NCBI GenBank assembly: GCA_905250885.1
Contig: CAJNOQ010000097.1
Location: 1-64,000 of the forward strand
Origin: Didymodactylos carnosus
Taxonomy: Eukaryota > Rotifera > Eurotatoria > Philodinida > Philodinidae
Direction: 5' to 3'
DNA length: 64,000 nucleotides
Shown: piece by piece, positions 50,005 to 61,101 of the stretch
Numbering within the stretch: position 1 is the stretch's first letter
How the letters are laid out: each line of letters begins with the position of its first letter
Made by a program: the position numbers and the translations under genes
Notes under the pieces: model-generated
What the model was told of the DNA's origin: nothing
What the model saw: the letters and a program-made list of their open reading frames with translations, nothing else
Databases searched by the model: none

Positions 50005-52169
50005 ATGGGTTCTGGTTCAAGTGGTGCCGCTTCTGCGATCACTATCCAATTCAATGAAGCACAGCCTTACGTGGCAGGCCAAGATCTAACGGGTATCGTC
50101 GAGTTTAACAATACGTTTGAAAAAGATGTCAAACTTCAACGTATCTACGCTGAATTCGTAGGCGAAGTTGTTTATACGACTAAACAGTATAATGGAAGTG
50201 GATATCGAAATGTCACTCATCATGACCCCTTCTTCCAACAGCTCATTAGTCTGCAAGAACAGCAGGTGAGAATGTTCGTTTATAAGTATCTTATATTTTT
50301 GGCCTGTGTAAGAAGATTATAATTATAATGGAGGTGCCTGATATTTTCCAATGAAACACGAAAATAGTAAATGCGAAGTTTTGACAAATTAAAAATTAAC
50401 AGAAATCCTCTAACTTATTTAAAGCTTGGAAATTTTATTTATGCCTGTCTTTTGGAAAACTGTTTCACCTATTCCCGCAATTTTTGGGCCAAATGCGCAG
50501 AAAGTTTGGCTTCAATTACTTCCTTAGAAATATATTAATTTCAAAAAAAACGAAAGCAAATATTGACGTTGGATAGATTTTTATAGTAGAAGGATCCGAA
50601 AGAAGTTGAGAAGGGCATCCGCTATAAGTCGTTTCGCACATCTTATAGTCTCTGATTGGCTTCATTCAGTACAGCTCGTCGGACAGTCAGGATCAATTTA
50701 TTTAAACTGACATTTTAAAAATGAAAATATACAAAACGTATTGCTCGATTAGAATTCGTCGAAAACAGTTCAATTCAAAGGTTGAAAACAAATTAATTTC
50801 TCGATTTAAGGAGCCCACTTTGCGCGACCTAAGCGTCATGAGGATGGAAGTTGAGCCGGACACTTTCCCAAGAGTGATGGGTGATGCTCTTCAGAGGAAA
50901 CTGAGCCGGTGTCAAATTTATGTTTGCTTGTTAAGCAAAACTTGGTGATGATTCATTGTTTATTCACCTTCAGGGGTTACTTTTTCAGTATTTTGAACTT
51001 TCTTCCCACAGTTTTTGAGGTAGAATTTGCGGAGCAGTCTCAATGGAAAGACGACACAAAATTCAAGAGATTGTGGCACCACTATTTTGGATTTCGGTTT
51101 ATAAGAGTAGTTATTGAATTTTTGAGACTTTTGAATTTTGTAGTACTTTTAAATAACTGTTCTTAGGAATCAACATTCAAAAAAGTGGGAAAACAGTTGA
51201 TAGAGCTTGGAAGTCTTTATCGATAAAGCCTACTCCGCGCTCGACATCTCCATATTTGACGGACGAAAGCTGAAGGTCTCGCCCGCTACTTGACCACGAA
51301 ATCATTTTCAAAAAGCTTTCAAAAATTTGACTGATTGAAATTCGGATCCATGTGTTCTACTGCCACAAAAGCCTTGAGCCAAATCGGTCTACAAGGGCTA
51401 ATTTTTTCTGAGGGCGGACACCCTAAATTAAACTTTTTTTTAGGACGGCTTTGCTCTTACAAGTAACTACTGCTCGTGGCCTGTCTCCTTTTCTCTACCA
51501 GACTTTCTTCCGCCATCACTCAATCAGTTGCCCACGCATGGTCCATTTATTCGCTACCAAATTCGTGTCGTTTTTGAGCGACCCGAAATGTACAAGATGA
51601 ATGTTCGCCGAAAGTTTCCTATTCTCGTTATTGCTCGTCAATTTTCTGATGTGTATCAGTCCTTTCTTCCGGTGGAGGCAGAGAACAAAAACCGCAGCGA
51701 TGTCACTCTTCATGCTGTTCTGGCCGGTCGAGACAATCCTCTTACACCTGGCAGCAGTTTTCTGCTCAACGTTGACTTGCACAACCCAAATCATGCTAGG
51801 ATCAAATCTTTACCTATTGATCTGATACAGCATCGTACCATAGGGAAGGGAGGCCACTGTGAACTGACCATTCCCGTGTTGAATTTGCCTCATTTGCAAG
51901 AATTCTCTGGTGAACATTACAATGACACAATTGAACTGACAATTCCTGCAGACTATCGCGTCATCCCTTCGTTTCATTACATACCACCGACAGGAAGGCC
52001 AATTGCTGTGGAATATATGCTCAAACTCGAAGTGATAGTCCATGGATTCTTTAAGAATTTCATTTTGAATATTCCCGTCGTCGTGCACCCAAAGCAAACG
52101 TACATGGACGCACCCAAGGAAGAAGAAGCAGCACCACCGCCCTATGATTTTGTGGTTGGAAAACATTGA
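50005..52169 (+). CDS. Alpha-arrestin (arrestin domain-containing protein, ARRDC-like)
   Basis: Two exons, 50005-50265 and 51444-52169, join in phase to 328 residues. The N-terminal arrestin fold opens with ITIQFNEAQPYVAGQDLTGI and EFNNTFEKDVKLQRIYAEFVGE. After the intron come the SFSLPDFLPPSL and THGPFIRYQIRVVFERP strands. The C-terminal arrestin domain follows from about residue 160, with LTPGSSFLLNVDLHNP and FSGEHYNDTIELTIPADYRV. The tail has a PPxY motif at Pro318-Tyr321, the docking site for WW domains of NEDD4-type ubiquitin ligases. Alpha-arrestins act as adaptors that bring such ligases to membrane receptors and transporters. One PPxY is fewer than in human ARRDC1-4, which carry two. 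The 1.18-kb intron is unusually long. AATAAA motifs at 52313 and 52378 sit inside a foldback arm. Confidence 0.92.
50266..51443 (+). other. Long intron of the arrestin gene
   Basis: Holds moderately GC-rich sequence, including a stretch at 50640-50700 loosely similar to 31145-31250 (shared CGCACATCT ... TCATTC.. ..CAGCTC). They may be diverged copies of one repeat. No coding evidence. Confidence 0.35.
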
Positions 52170-52258
52170 GTTCTGCGTGTGTGTGTTTGGCTTCTGTCAA
52201 ACAAAAAGCCTGTTTGTGCTGATCTCAAAAATAAGTCGTATTTTGAGCACAAGTATAA

Positions 52259-53135
52259 TAACGAGTGGCCCAGATTAAACCGGTCATTTTTGTTTTCTAT
52301 TTTTGAAGCACTAATAAACGTTTTGAGTTCATTCGATAGAGAATTCATTGCTCTACAAAACTGTTGTCTTTGTTTTCAAATAAATTTTTCTTTTCGGCGC
52401 AAACTTCAAAATCTTAACACCTCCTAAATCGTCCAACTGCGATCTCCTGCTTTTTGCAGGCATCTATCGATTTGTATGCTCATCAAGTCCGATGCTAAAA
52501 GAAAAGTATTTAACATGAATAGATAGAGAATTTTGTGCTCTATGCTTCCAGGACCTTTTCAAGGTTCCCGGTGCTATCATTCAGGAGAAACGGGCTTGAA
52601 ACTAACACCTGATGATATTTTAGGATGCATTTTGGGGAAATCATGTTTTCCAAAGCCAGACGTGATGTATGACCCGTCGCATGTAGAATTTAATTCTGAA
52701 CAACATGGTGTGCCTTAAATTGAACAGTGAAAACTTTTAGATTGTGTCGAACAATGACATAGGTCTGTCAGAAAAGGGATTTTTTTGGTATTATCGCATC
52801 TTTTACTTCAAAAACTTTTCTCGCAAATATCTCTTCTAGAGTTCTGAAACATTCATCAAAAGATGTAGAATTTTGCGGCATATTTGAAATTTCAGCGGAA
52901 CCGTTATTAAAAGTTTTTCATTATTTTTTCGTTTTTAACCGTCGCAGTTGGACGAGTGAGGTTTTAATCTTTTGAATTTTACGCCGAAAGAAAATTTTAT
53001 TTGAAAAATAAAGTCGACGGTTTTGTAGAGTAATGACTTCTCTATCGAATGAGCTCAAAATCGGATTTTAAAACGATTTTTAGTGTCTCAAAAACAGAAA
53101 ACAAAAGTGTCCGGTTTAATCTGGCCCACCGGTTA
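52259..53135. mobile_element. Foldback element just 3' of the arrestin gene, with a 500-bp loop
   Basis: The ends TGGCCCAGATTAAACCGG and CCGGTTTAATCTGGCCCA are inverted. The arms run to 52442 and from 52943 (GTCCAACTGCGA / TCGCAGTTGGAC), about 180-190 bp each, with 80-90% pairing. The loop contains a 61-codon open frame at 52533-52718 (GETGLKLTPDDILG...) of unknown origin. The left arm begins 90 nt after the arrestin stop and supplies the nearest AATAAA. Confidence 0.85.
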
Positions 53136-55004
53136 TCTTCATTTTCACTTTCTGAAGTATTTTATACATTCTTGTTAGATATTCGTTTCATCGATGGACA
53201 ATAGATGAGGAGAATGTAACAAATTCAACCATCTAATACTATCTTGTCCTAAATCGAATTGAATGATGGAAAATATTTTTCTTTTTAATACTTTTAAGAT
53301 ATTTTTCGCATTGTTCACGACATAAAATAACTGAACATGGTTAATAATGCCATATAGATTTATTAGATGAACAAGAACATTATGTAGCCATACTAATGTT
53401 AAACATTTCAGGTTTGAATATCTATTATTCTTCAGATACTCTCTCTCTCTGTCTATTGAATAAAATAAGCGAATTTTCATTATTCTATGCTAGTATCCAT
53501 GACGGGATGCCAATTGATTATTTTAATTATTACTTCTACTACAGCTGTGTTGTTGTTTTTTTTATTAATAATAAAATGAAAAGAATTGATTTTTTTAAAA
53601 AAAAAAATATTTTCAAAAGTCGTTTTTATATGATTTCACTTATTTATTGATGCATGATACCTATCGTAGAATGTTCCCTATCCTTCCTTCTTCATTTCAT
53701 TTTTCATATAATAAAAGTAATATTTTCACTTTAGAAATCTATTATTCCAGTTAAACAAAAAGAATAAAAATAGCGAAACTGTCTGTATAATAGTTATAAT
53801 CATAATATTTTATATATACGAGATTGAGTACTGTTTTCGTTCGGCTAATTTTTGTTTTTTTGATACACATGCACACATCAATGAATTATAATATGATACA
53901 TTATTTTTAATTAAATATTAGTATCATCATATTATTTGAAAAATCATTTACAAAAAAAGAAGTTAGTCAACCCTGATTATTTTAAACAAAACTTGAAAAA
54001 TACCAAATGTAGATTAAGAAATCATTAATCCGAGAGTTTTATGCATCCAAATTTCGATACATACTTTATTCTTCAGTTTTCTTAGAAATTTTATATTTAA
54101 CACTAAACATCTCTATATCAAAGAAGAAGAAGAATGGACCCCGCCTTTCGGCAATCTTACGGTATAGGGTGCTGTCCGAAGACAGTTTCGTAAGTCCGTT
54201 ATCTTCCTTACAACTAATACTAGCTGTAGCTCTGGACAGAAGGCCAATCTGACTCAGAGTTCTTTCGCTCATGCGCTTGAGCTGTACACACTGACTAACC
54301 CCATACTAGTTACGAGTGCTGGTGCATGTCACAACGTAGTCAGCATGATACCGGTCGGGTGATCTGAGGCAAACAACCATTAATGACTTGCTCAGGGTCA
54401 TTCCATGTCTGGTGGCGCCGAAGCTATATCAAAGAGACGATGATATATATACTCGTCTAAACAACAACTATATAAAACTCTGAATATTTAATTTTAAAAT
54501 GTTTCAATTGTTCTTCAACTGTGAACGACAGAAAGATCAATGATTACAAAAACTATTTTTATAATTTTCTTGTTTAAAAAAGTGCTTTTTATTTTTTCAC
54601 CTTTCACTTCTTCACATAGAATAAATTGTTCATTTTTGATGAAAAAACATCTGGGAAACTATGGTGTTGACAGACGTATGTTGAAAGTGAACTCAAGTGT
54701 CTAAAACAGCAGAAACGAATTTTTTTTTCGAGATTTTTATGTGCTTCTTTGTTCGACTGCCATATATATGAAAAAAGAATTAATGGCTGTCGTCGCCTGT
54801 TTTAATAAATACTGTTTCTTTTAGCTGGTACGTTTGAAAAAAATTTTCATTTCACTCTTGTTCGATGACAGTACATTTTCCGGAAAAAAAACAGAAATAA
54901 ATATCATTAGATTTATAGAGAAGAGTGACCAGAAATCTCTTATCTTCATGTACTACTATATATCTTTATTTTTTCAGATGTTGTTCTGGAATTAAATAAA
55001 AGAC
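53136..55004. other. Intergenic stretch before the ankyrin/SOCS gene
   Basis: AT-rich except for the GC-richer insert at 54125-54423. A splice acceptor-like TTTTTTCAG at 54970-54978 shortly before the ATG at 55005 suggests a 5'-UTR intron of the next gene. Confidence 0.45.
54113..54435 (-). mobile_element. Short retroposon-like insert with 12-bp target duplication
   Basis: CTATATCAAAGA occurs at 54113-54124 and again at 54424-54435, exactly flanking a 299-bp insert of much higher GC content. On the minus strand the insert starts CTTCGGCGCCACCAGAC and ends in a (TTC)n simple tail before the second duplication, the layout of a SINE or 5'-truncated LINE copy. I could not find convincing pol III A and B boxes. 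Strand is assigned from the tail only. Confidence 0.6.
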
Positions 55005-56305
55005 ATGCCATCATCTTCATCTCGTATTAATCGTAAGCCTTTGAAACTACTGGATATAAATTCCCAAGATACACTTTTCCGTCAATTATTAAAATTTCGA
55101 ATTGATGGTCATACAATTGATGCACGTAATGTCGATGAATTATATCCAGGTGTTGATCGTTTGTTAATTCGATGTTTGCAAACAGGAGATTGTCGACAAT
55201 TGGATAATCGTTTAAAACGAAATTTAAAAGCAGAATATTTATTAATCACTGGAAAACATATACACATTAGTTTCAAATCACAAACTGAAGATATACTGGA
55301 GAAATTAATTCATATGGGAGCTACACTAGGTACGCAAAAAGAAATTTACTCTTGATTCTTCATTATAACTATGCTCACTAGGCGTCGTATATGAATTTAG
55401 AAAAAAAAGAATTTGTTTTGCAGTCTTTTTTGGAGGAGAAGAAGGGATTTAGACGATACCATACACTTTTAATCATTTGTTTTAGTGCAGATTTTTCGAG
55501 TAAGTGTGCCAACGTTTACATAAACGAATTTTGTGTCTAGTGGTAATTACAAACTGTTTCATTAAAACATCTGCGAAACTGTACCATAGATCGCAGATAG
55601 TTTTATAAATGACCATATCGAGTAATCGAGCCATCAGTTAGCTTCACTTTCTGGTCCAATTTGTTTTGTTTATCACTGTATCTCATTACGTCATCAACTA
55701 ATATACTACTGGGGCATTGTTAACAAACGGTTAGTCATACACATTCATTCAGTGTTCGTCATCAGAATCACATTACGAGAGAGTTAAAGTTTCGCATTAG
55801 GATCGATCAATGTGGAATCTTCCAACAATAGAGATGTGCAAAGCAGCTGTCTTATTTTGAATCTAGTTTTATTTGAATTATGACACTTTCTTACTTTTCA
55901 GATTTGATGAAGCAAAGTGTATCTGAGGGGTGAATCGTGAGAAATCTTTGTCAAGCTTCTAGTGGGTTTTCAAAAGTATTTCACCGTTTTCTCGACTTTT
56001 CCATAAACGAACTTCAGATTAGACACCACTTCGTAATCAGCACGAAAAGTTGCGTTACATGACACTTTTAACAAATATTTTTCGCTAGAGGAATCATCTT
56101 CAATCTGGTAGATTTTAACTTGTTCTTTCAGATGAAAAAAGTTTTGATTTGTGTTCAGAAGGAGAGAAGAGGGGGGGGGGGGGGGGATTTTAAAACCCAA
56201 AAAAAAAAAAGCCCCATTTTTTGTTAAATTAAAATGCCCGTTCCTTTGAACCTAGTTGACAATTGGGTTGGTTTTGGGGTTTTTTTAAAAAAAATTTTTA
56301 GGTTN

Positions 56306-56379
<74 letters not shown>

Positions 56380-58289
56380 AGTATCATACTCCAAATAAAA
56401 CTAGACGCATTTTTCTGTACATTCAAATGCAGATTCCTAGGAACGAAGTTACAGATAGGGTAGGATTAGGGCTTTGTTTAAGAAAAATTATATCGTTTCA
56501 CATCGATAGATTCGGCCAACATCCCTCACAGACATAACGAGACTCTAAAACGCAAAAATTATTATATATTCGAGTACAACATGAAAAGTTACTTGTAGAA
56601 ACTGTTTTTGAGCATTTTCGATATAAGTGTGTATTCAATAATATGTAACAAACTTTGCTTTATCGAAAGCGATAGATGTTGATTTATACATTAGATAGAA
56701 AAGTATTTTAATTTACTTGTAGAAGAGATAAATGAAGCGTCGAAAGTTAGACAAAAATGAGTATTAAATAACGATAATAATGCTAAGTTTTTTGTAATAG
56801 TAAAATAACGATATCTTCGATTGTGCATCCGTAGCGCATTTGCCGTTTTTACCAAAAGGCATAATGTTCAAATTCATGTCATTTTTAAAAAAGTGGAGAA
56901 GAAATTTTCAAATAATTCCTGGGGGTTTTGAAAAGAGCTTCATTTGCTCTGTCTCATTTCATTTTCTACCATCCTTCCAAAAGGTTTCACACCATAATAC
57001 GAAACTCTTTCGCTCTAATAAACCTTTCTTTGGTGTTTTCATTTATAATTTATTATTGTCAGACAATATTGAACCTATTCGTGCTAGATCGTCTAACATT
57101 TTCTATAGTCTGACTTTCAATTGACTCGATCTATCTAGATTTGGCTTGTTTTAGAGATTGTCAACATTTCAGCATCAACAGAAGTAGAAACGAAAATTCA
57201 TATTTCTTCTTTGTATATCATCTATTTTTCTTTTATGTATCTATGATAGATTTGCATTTTTATGAACCGATTCATATGAAAGAATTAGAATTATTATGTC
57301 GGTATGGTTTTAATGTTAATGAAAAAATAGAAAAATACAATAATCAAACACCATTATCTATATTTATTAATAAACGTTATTCAGTATCTATGTTAGATGT
57401 ATTAATTCAGAATGGTGCTCGATTTGATAGTCAAGATAATGTTGGTCAAACAAGTGTTCATGTGGCATGTCAAGCACCCGAACATCTATTTGAATATATT
57501 ATTGAAACTGCTCCATCCTATTGTGTTAATATTAAAAATCAATATGGTAGTACACCATTAGATTTAGTCTATTATTTAGCTTATGAAGATCCATCATTAA
57601 CACGTATGCGTCGTTTACATATTATATTAAATAAAAATGGTAAATTAACACGTTATGGTATGCGTGAACCAGGATTACTCAATTCAAAACAATATAAACT
57701 ATTTGATATTTTGGCATGTAAAGAATTTCTTTTAAAATATCGTTTACGTGATGTATTTGATCTTACAATTCGTCCTTTAACATGGTCAATATTTTTATTT
57801 TATGATGTTTTACGTAGTTGTGAAAATTCAACAGTCTGTTCTACTGATAATACTATTGTATTAGCACCACTTCAACGAAATCAACATTATCAACCATCAA
57901 TACGTAATAGTCAAACAATAAAAACTATTCAATTACGTTTAGAACGATATTTTATTGCTTTAATTGAAAATGGTGAAATATCTATTGAAAAATTAATTCA
58001 TAATCATTTATATCAACAAGATTATGCATCTTTATCCTCATCACCTATGTCAGAATTAGATAAAAAAATTATTACTGATACTCAAAATAATTTGATGAAT
58101 ATGACCTATGCTCGAATGAAATTAAAAGAATTAAAACATCAAACATTAACATTAAAAACAATGTGTAGAATTAAAATTAAACATCAAATTAAATCTTATC
58201 CAAATGATATTGTAAAATTAAATATATCAAAAATATTACAAGCCTATTTAACATACTATAATCCATTTATTAAAGCAAATATTGATTAA
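55005..58289 (+). CDS. Ankyrin-repeat and SOCS-box protein (ASB-like)
   Basis: Exons 55005-55329 and 57250-58289 join in phase (G|AT) to 454 residues. Residues about 117-220 form degenerate ankyrin repeats (MKELELLCRYGFNVNEK; TPLSIFINKRYSVSMLDVLI; GQTSVHVACQAP; GSTPLDLVYYL). The C-terminus (about 407-445) is a SOCS box: LKTMCRIKIKHQI is the BC box with Cys414 for elongin B/C, followed by IVKLNISKILQAYLTYY, the usual VxxLxLPxxLxxYLxY pattern without its Pro. Such proteins are substrate receptors of cullin-5 ubiquitin ligases. The middle (about 230-390) matches no repeat I recognise. AATAAA lies at 58427-58432. The 1.9-kb intron contains a poor-quality homopolymer patch with an N. Confidence 0.82.
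56171..56379. other. Homopolymer G16 ... C74 patch with an ambiguous base
   Basis: A run of 16 G at 56171-56186, about 118 bp of low-quality-looking sequence rich in homopolymers, an N at 56305, then 74 C at 56306-56379. This looks like an assembly or sequencing artefact, or a consensus collapsed over a G/C tract, in the ASB-like intron. Confidence 0.8.
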
Positions 58290-58426
58290 GAAAAATAGTG
58301 CCATGTAAAAATATTATGCTTAATATTTTAGACTCTTCAAAGTAAATTATCATCTGTTAAAATATATTGTGAGACTAGATTCACTAGATTTTGTTGAAGA
58401 ATCACTCACACTTTGTGTATACAAAA

Positions 58427-58432
58427 AATAAA
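58427..58432 (+). terminator. Polyadenylation signal AATAAA of the ASB-like gene
   Basis: AATAAA lies 138 nt after the stop codon, the nearest such motif downstream on that strand. Confidence 0.4.
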
Positions 58433-58995
58433 ATTGTCAAACTTTTAAGTTAAACTATGAAATTTTAAAAGTTTCTTCTTAAACCGTTAAAAATAATCTT
58501 AAAAATTGAACAAAAAAATGAATACAAGTCAAAAGTTATTGTGCAAATATAAACAAAAATATGACAACATAAATTATTCTAAATGTAAATCACTCGTATA
58601 ATATAGAAATTAAAAATGATAAATTACCAGTTTTGCAGATAGTTTTATTGTTGTTTTGTATAGTTATACGTTTAAATCAATAATAAATAATGAAGCAACA
58701 TGTATTAAACAAAGCATACAATGAGAAAATATAGCCGATTTCCGACTACTATGATCATCCACTGTACTGGAAACAATTATGCGAACACCTATTTCTCTTC
58801 GTTTGATTTTTTTTCCTCAAATGGAAAGCTAAACACAGATTTCTAAAGTTATACGAGTAGCTGAAAGATTTTCCTGTCAGAAGAAGAAAAATATAAAAGT
58901 TCTCTTAAAACTGCTGACCAATGAGTTTCCGAAAAAGCAAAATCCTAGAAAAATTCGATCCTAGAGTTTGAACCGAAAACCTTTTCCAACAACTC

Positions 58996-59068
58996 ACTCT
59001 CTAAAAAAAATTCCGTAGCTTACAAAAACCGATATTCGTTTTGTAAGCTACGAATTTCTTTTAGAGAG
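58996..59068. mobile_element. Short foldback with CTCTCTAAAA ends
   Basis: CTCTCTAAAAAAAATTC opens the unit and GAATTTCTTTTAGAGAG closes it. The arms include CGTAGCTTACAAAA / TTTTGTAAGCTACG. The total is about 73 bp. Confidence 0.8.
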
Positions 59069-59160
59069 CACTCCTATGGCGTAAACACTTTGAGCAAAAT
59101 GAGACGTTTTCCAGTTCACTGTTTTTCCATCAAATGACAAGAGCTTCAACAACCAAAGTT

Positions 59161-59373
59161 ACTCTCTAAAAAAACAAGGTTTATTACGAAACCTAAAAGG
59201 GTATCGAGAAGTGCAACCATTTCGAAAAACCGTTTTAGGTTTCGTATGAATTCCTTTTGTGTTTCGTACTTCGACTACGAAACCTTTATGTTCGCCCAAA
59301 ATCATAAACGGTTTCGAAATGGTTGCACTCTATACCCTTTTAGATTTCGTAATAAACCTATTTTTCAGAGAGT
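59161..59373. mobile_element. Foldback with the same ACTCTCTAAAA ends
   Basis: Starts ACTCTCTAAAAAAACAAGG and ends with TTTTTCAGAGAGT. Arms 59161-59233 and 59306-59373 include TGCAACCATTTCGAAA / TTTCGAAATGGTTGCA. The loop carries further ACGAAACCT motifs. Shared termini place it in one family with the 58996-59068 unit. Confidence 0.82.
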
Positions 59374-59739
59374 AGCGAACAAAACTGATTAAAACTCAGC
59401 AAAAAAAAGCTCCTTCAGAAATTGATCTCTATTTATTTAAAAAATAACGCATCTGGTTTTGCTCAGAACAATTGCTTTATACCGGATGACCCAAAATGTT
59501 GACGGTATTTTTTATTTTGCATACATCTCAGTACAGCAAAATAATAAAATTTTCAAAATTTTTTTAAACAATGCGTAATTCAATTCTTTACAAACTTCTA
59601 TTTACCTCAAGTAAAATAATAAAATTGAACGTTTTTATAGATCACACAGTGTGATGATATGAATTACATCTACTTCTCACACATTTTTTTTTACTAATTT
59701 ATTTTTTCTATACAAACGAATATTTCGTTTTTGGTTTCA

Positions 59740-59940
59740 TGTACTCTAATGCATTTACAATAAACATTATTATCACCTCTGAGTAAACGTATCTGTTCCT
59801 GATAATCATTGGAACTTGCATCCATTTTAATGATTTGATCGTAATAATGAAGACCTGTTTCGAGGTTTCTGTCAGCTAAATCGTGTTTTTCTAATCATCA
59901 AAAACACCTTCCTATAGCTGCATAGACATCATCTACCTGA
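59740..59940 (-). pseudogene. Decayed tetratricopeptide-repeat (TPR) gene fragment
   Basis: The minus strand reads VDDVYAAIGRCF, two adjacent stop codons, then LEKHDLADRNLETGLHYYDQ and IIKMDASSNDYQEQI. The AAIGRC-LEKHDL ... YYDQIIKMD spacing is that of a TPR motif. The two TGA codons interrupt it inside one helix, so it cannot be translated as is. No neighbouring repeats are preserved. Confidence 0.5.
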
Positions 59941-59980
59941 ACACAACAATTAAATCAATTGTTGTTAATCTGAACATAAC

Positions 59981-60253
59981 AATAAAGTTGATTTTGAGTT
60001 GCTGAAAAGTGTTTCTTCGTATTCAGCACACTCGATAATCCAGAAGATTTTCTGTTTTTTGCGAGGAACACTTCCAAAAGTTTCGGAAAATTTTTCAAAC
60101 TAATATTATTTTCCCATGGAAACTTTTTTGAGCTATTTTGTTTCAAAACTTTTCCTAAACTTTTGGAAGTACCCTTCTCGCAAGTAACTTCGGGGTTATC
60201 GAGTGTACTGAATACAAAAAAGCATTTTTCCGCAACTCTAAAACAACTTTATT
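59981..60253. mobile_element. Foldback element between two gene fragments
   Basis: Arms at about 59981-60095 and 60145-60253: AATAAAGTTG / CAACTTTATT at the tips, CACACTCGATAA / TTATCGAGTGTA, and CACTTCCAAAAGTTT / AAACTTTTGGAAGT further in. The arms are about 80% alike. Confidence 0.75.
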
Positions 60254-60380
60254 CTTTTTGGTTCCGGTGATATACCATTATACACTTACCTAATAGTGTT
60301 CCTTGTGATTATTCTAACAAGAAAGTGCTCTCACTTTTCCTTGCACATAGTAAAAGAACTTTCATTTTCTGATATTTTAG

Positions 60381-60523
60381 TTGGTGGAGATGAGAGTATG
60401 ATGAACTGGAGTTGCATTAGTTTTCCTCTTAGATACATTGACACACTGAAACACGCGAATAACACGTTTGCTGGACGTATGGATTGTGAAATTAATGACA
60501 TTGAAATTTACTATTTACAATAA
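60381..60523 (+). pseudogene. Orphan 3'-exon-like fragment
   Basis: After an acceptor-like GATATTTTAG the plus strand reads GGDESMMNWSCISFPLRYID, then TLKHANNTFAGRMDCEINDI, EIYYLQ and a stop. Composition and ending are protein-like and distantly reminiscent of a TLDc-domain C-terminus. No upstream exon was found, so it is either a gene remnant or the last exon of a gene I cannot assemble. Confidence 0.3.
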
Positions 60524-61101
60524 ACGATTAGTTTCGCCAAATTTGTAAACGTTCTGTTTTTAAGAAGACCAGGGTGTAGGAAACAATGACAGTATGTTAT
60601 TTCTTATTGTTTTATTTCCTGGACTGATAGTCTAGGGTCACAGAAAGGAAATGTCCGTCTGTGGGCAGTAGAGAAGTGACATCTTCGTAGAGGCCTGTTT
60701 CGAACATTCAACAAAAAGTGTACAGAAGTAAATTCTGAATAAAATGGGATACCTTTAAAATGCCATGGATTTCGGAGAAACGCGTTATTAGCGAGTAAAA
60801 CGGTAATTTTTGATAGTTCCCATTTTTCACCATGAAGGAAGCATATGGCAAATTTGACTCCGCTACCAAAAATGTCAGAAAGTAAAGAACTAGTCCACAT
60901 AAGAGAATAAGCAAAACTACGCGGCAAAATGAAACATCTATCGTGCCATAGAAAAAAAAGTGGAAAAAGCCATAGAAGCCGTTCTCACAAAGAGGACCAT
61001 TTCAACGTTTATTGAAAGTCAATGATTTTGTCAACAGAGTCCTTTCGTAGTAGAACAAATTCGTGAAAACAAAACTTTATAATAATTAAAACAAAACATG
61101 A

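Larger units (their letters stand above)
58433..61101. other. Stretch between the ASB-like and GPCR genes
   Basis: Holds three foldbacks (58996-59068, 59161-59373, 59981-60253), a decayed TPR fragment and an orphan exon-like frame. No intact gene. Confidence 0.5.

Noticed and set aside
60604-60927. 107-codon minus-strand frame
   Set aside because: Mixed composition, no recognisable domain, and a shifted frame on the same strand is equally open.
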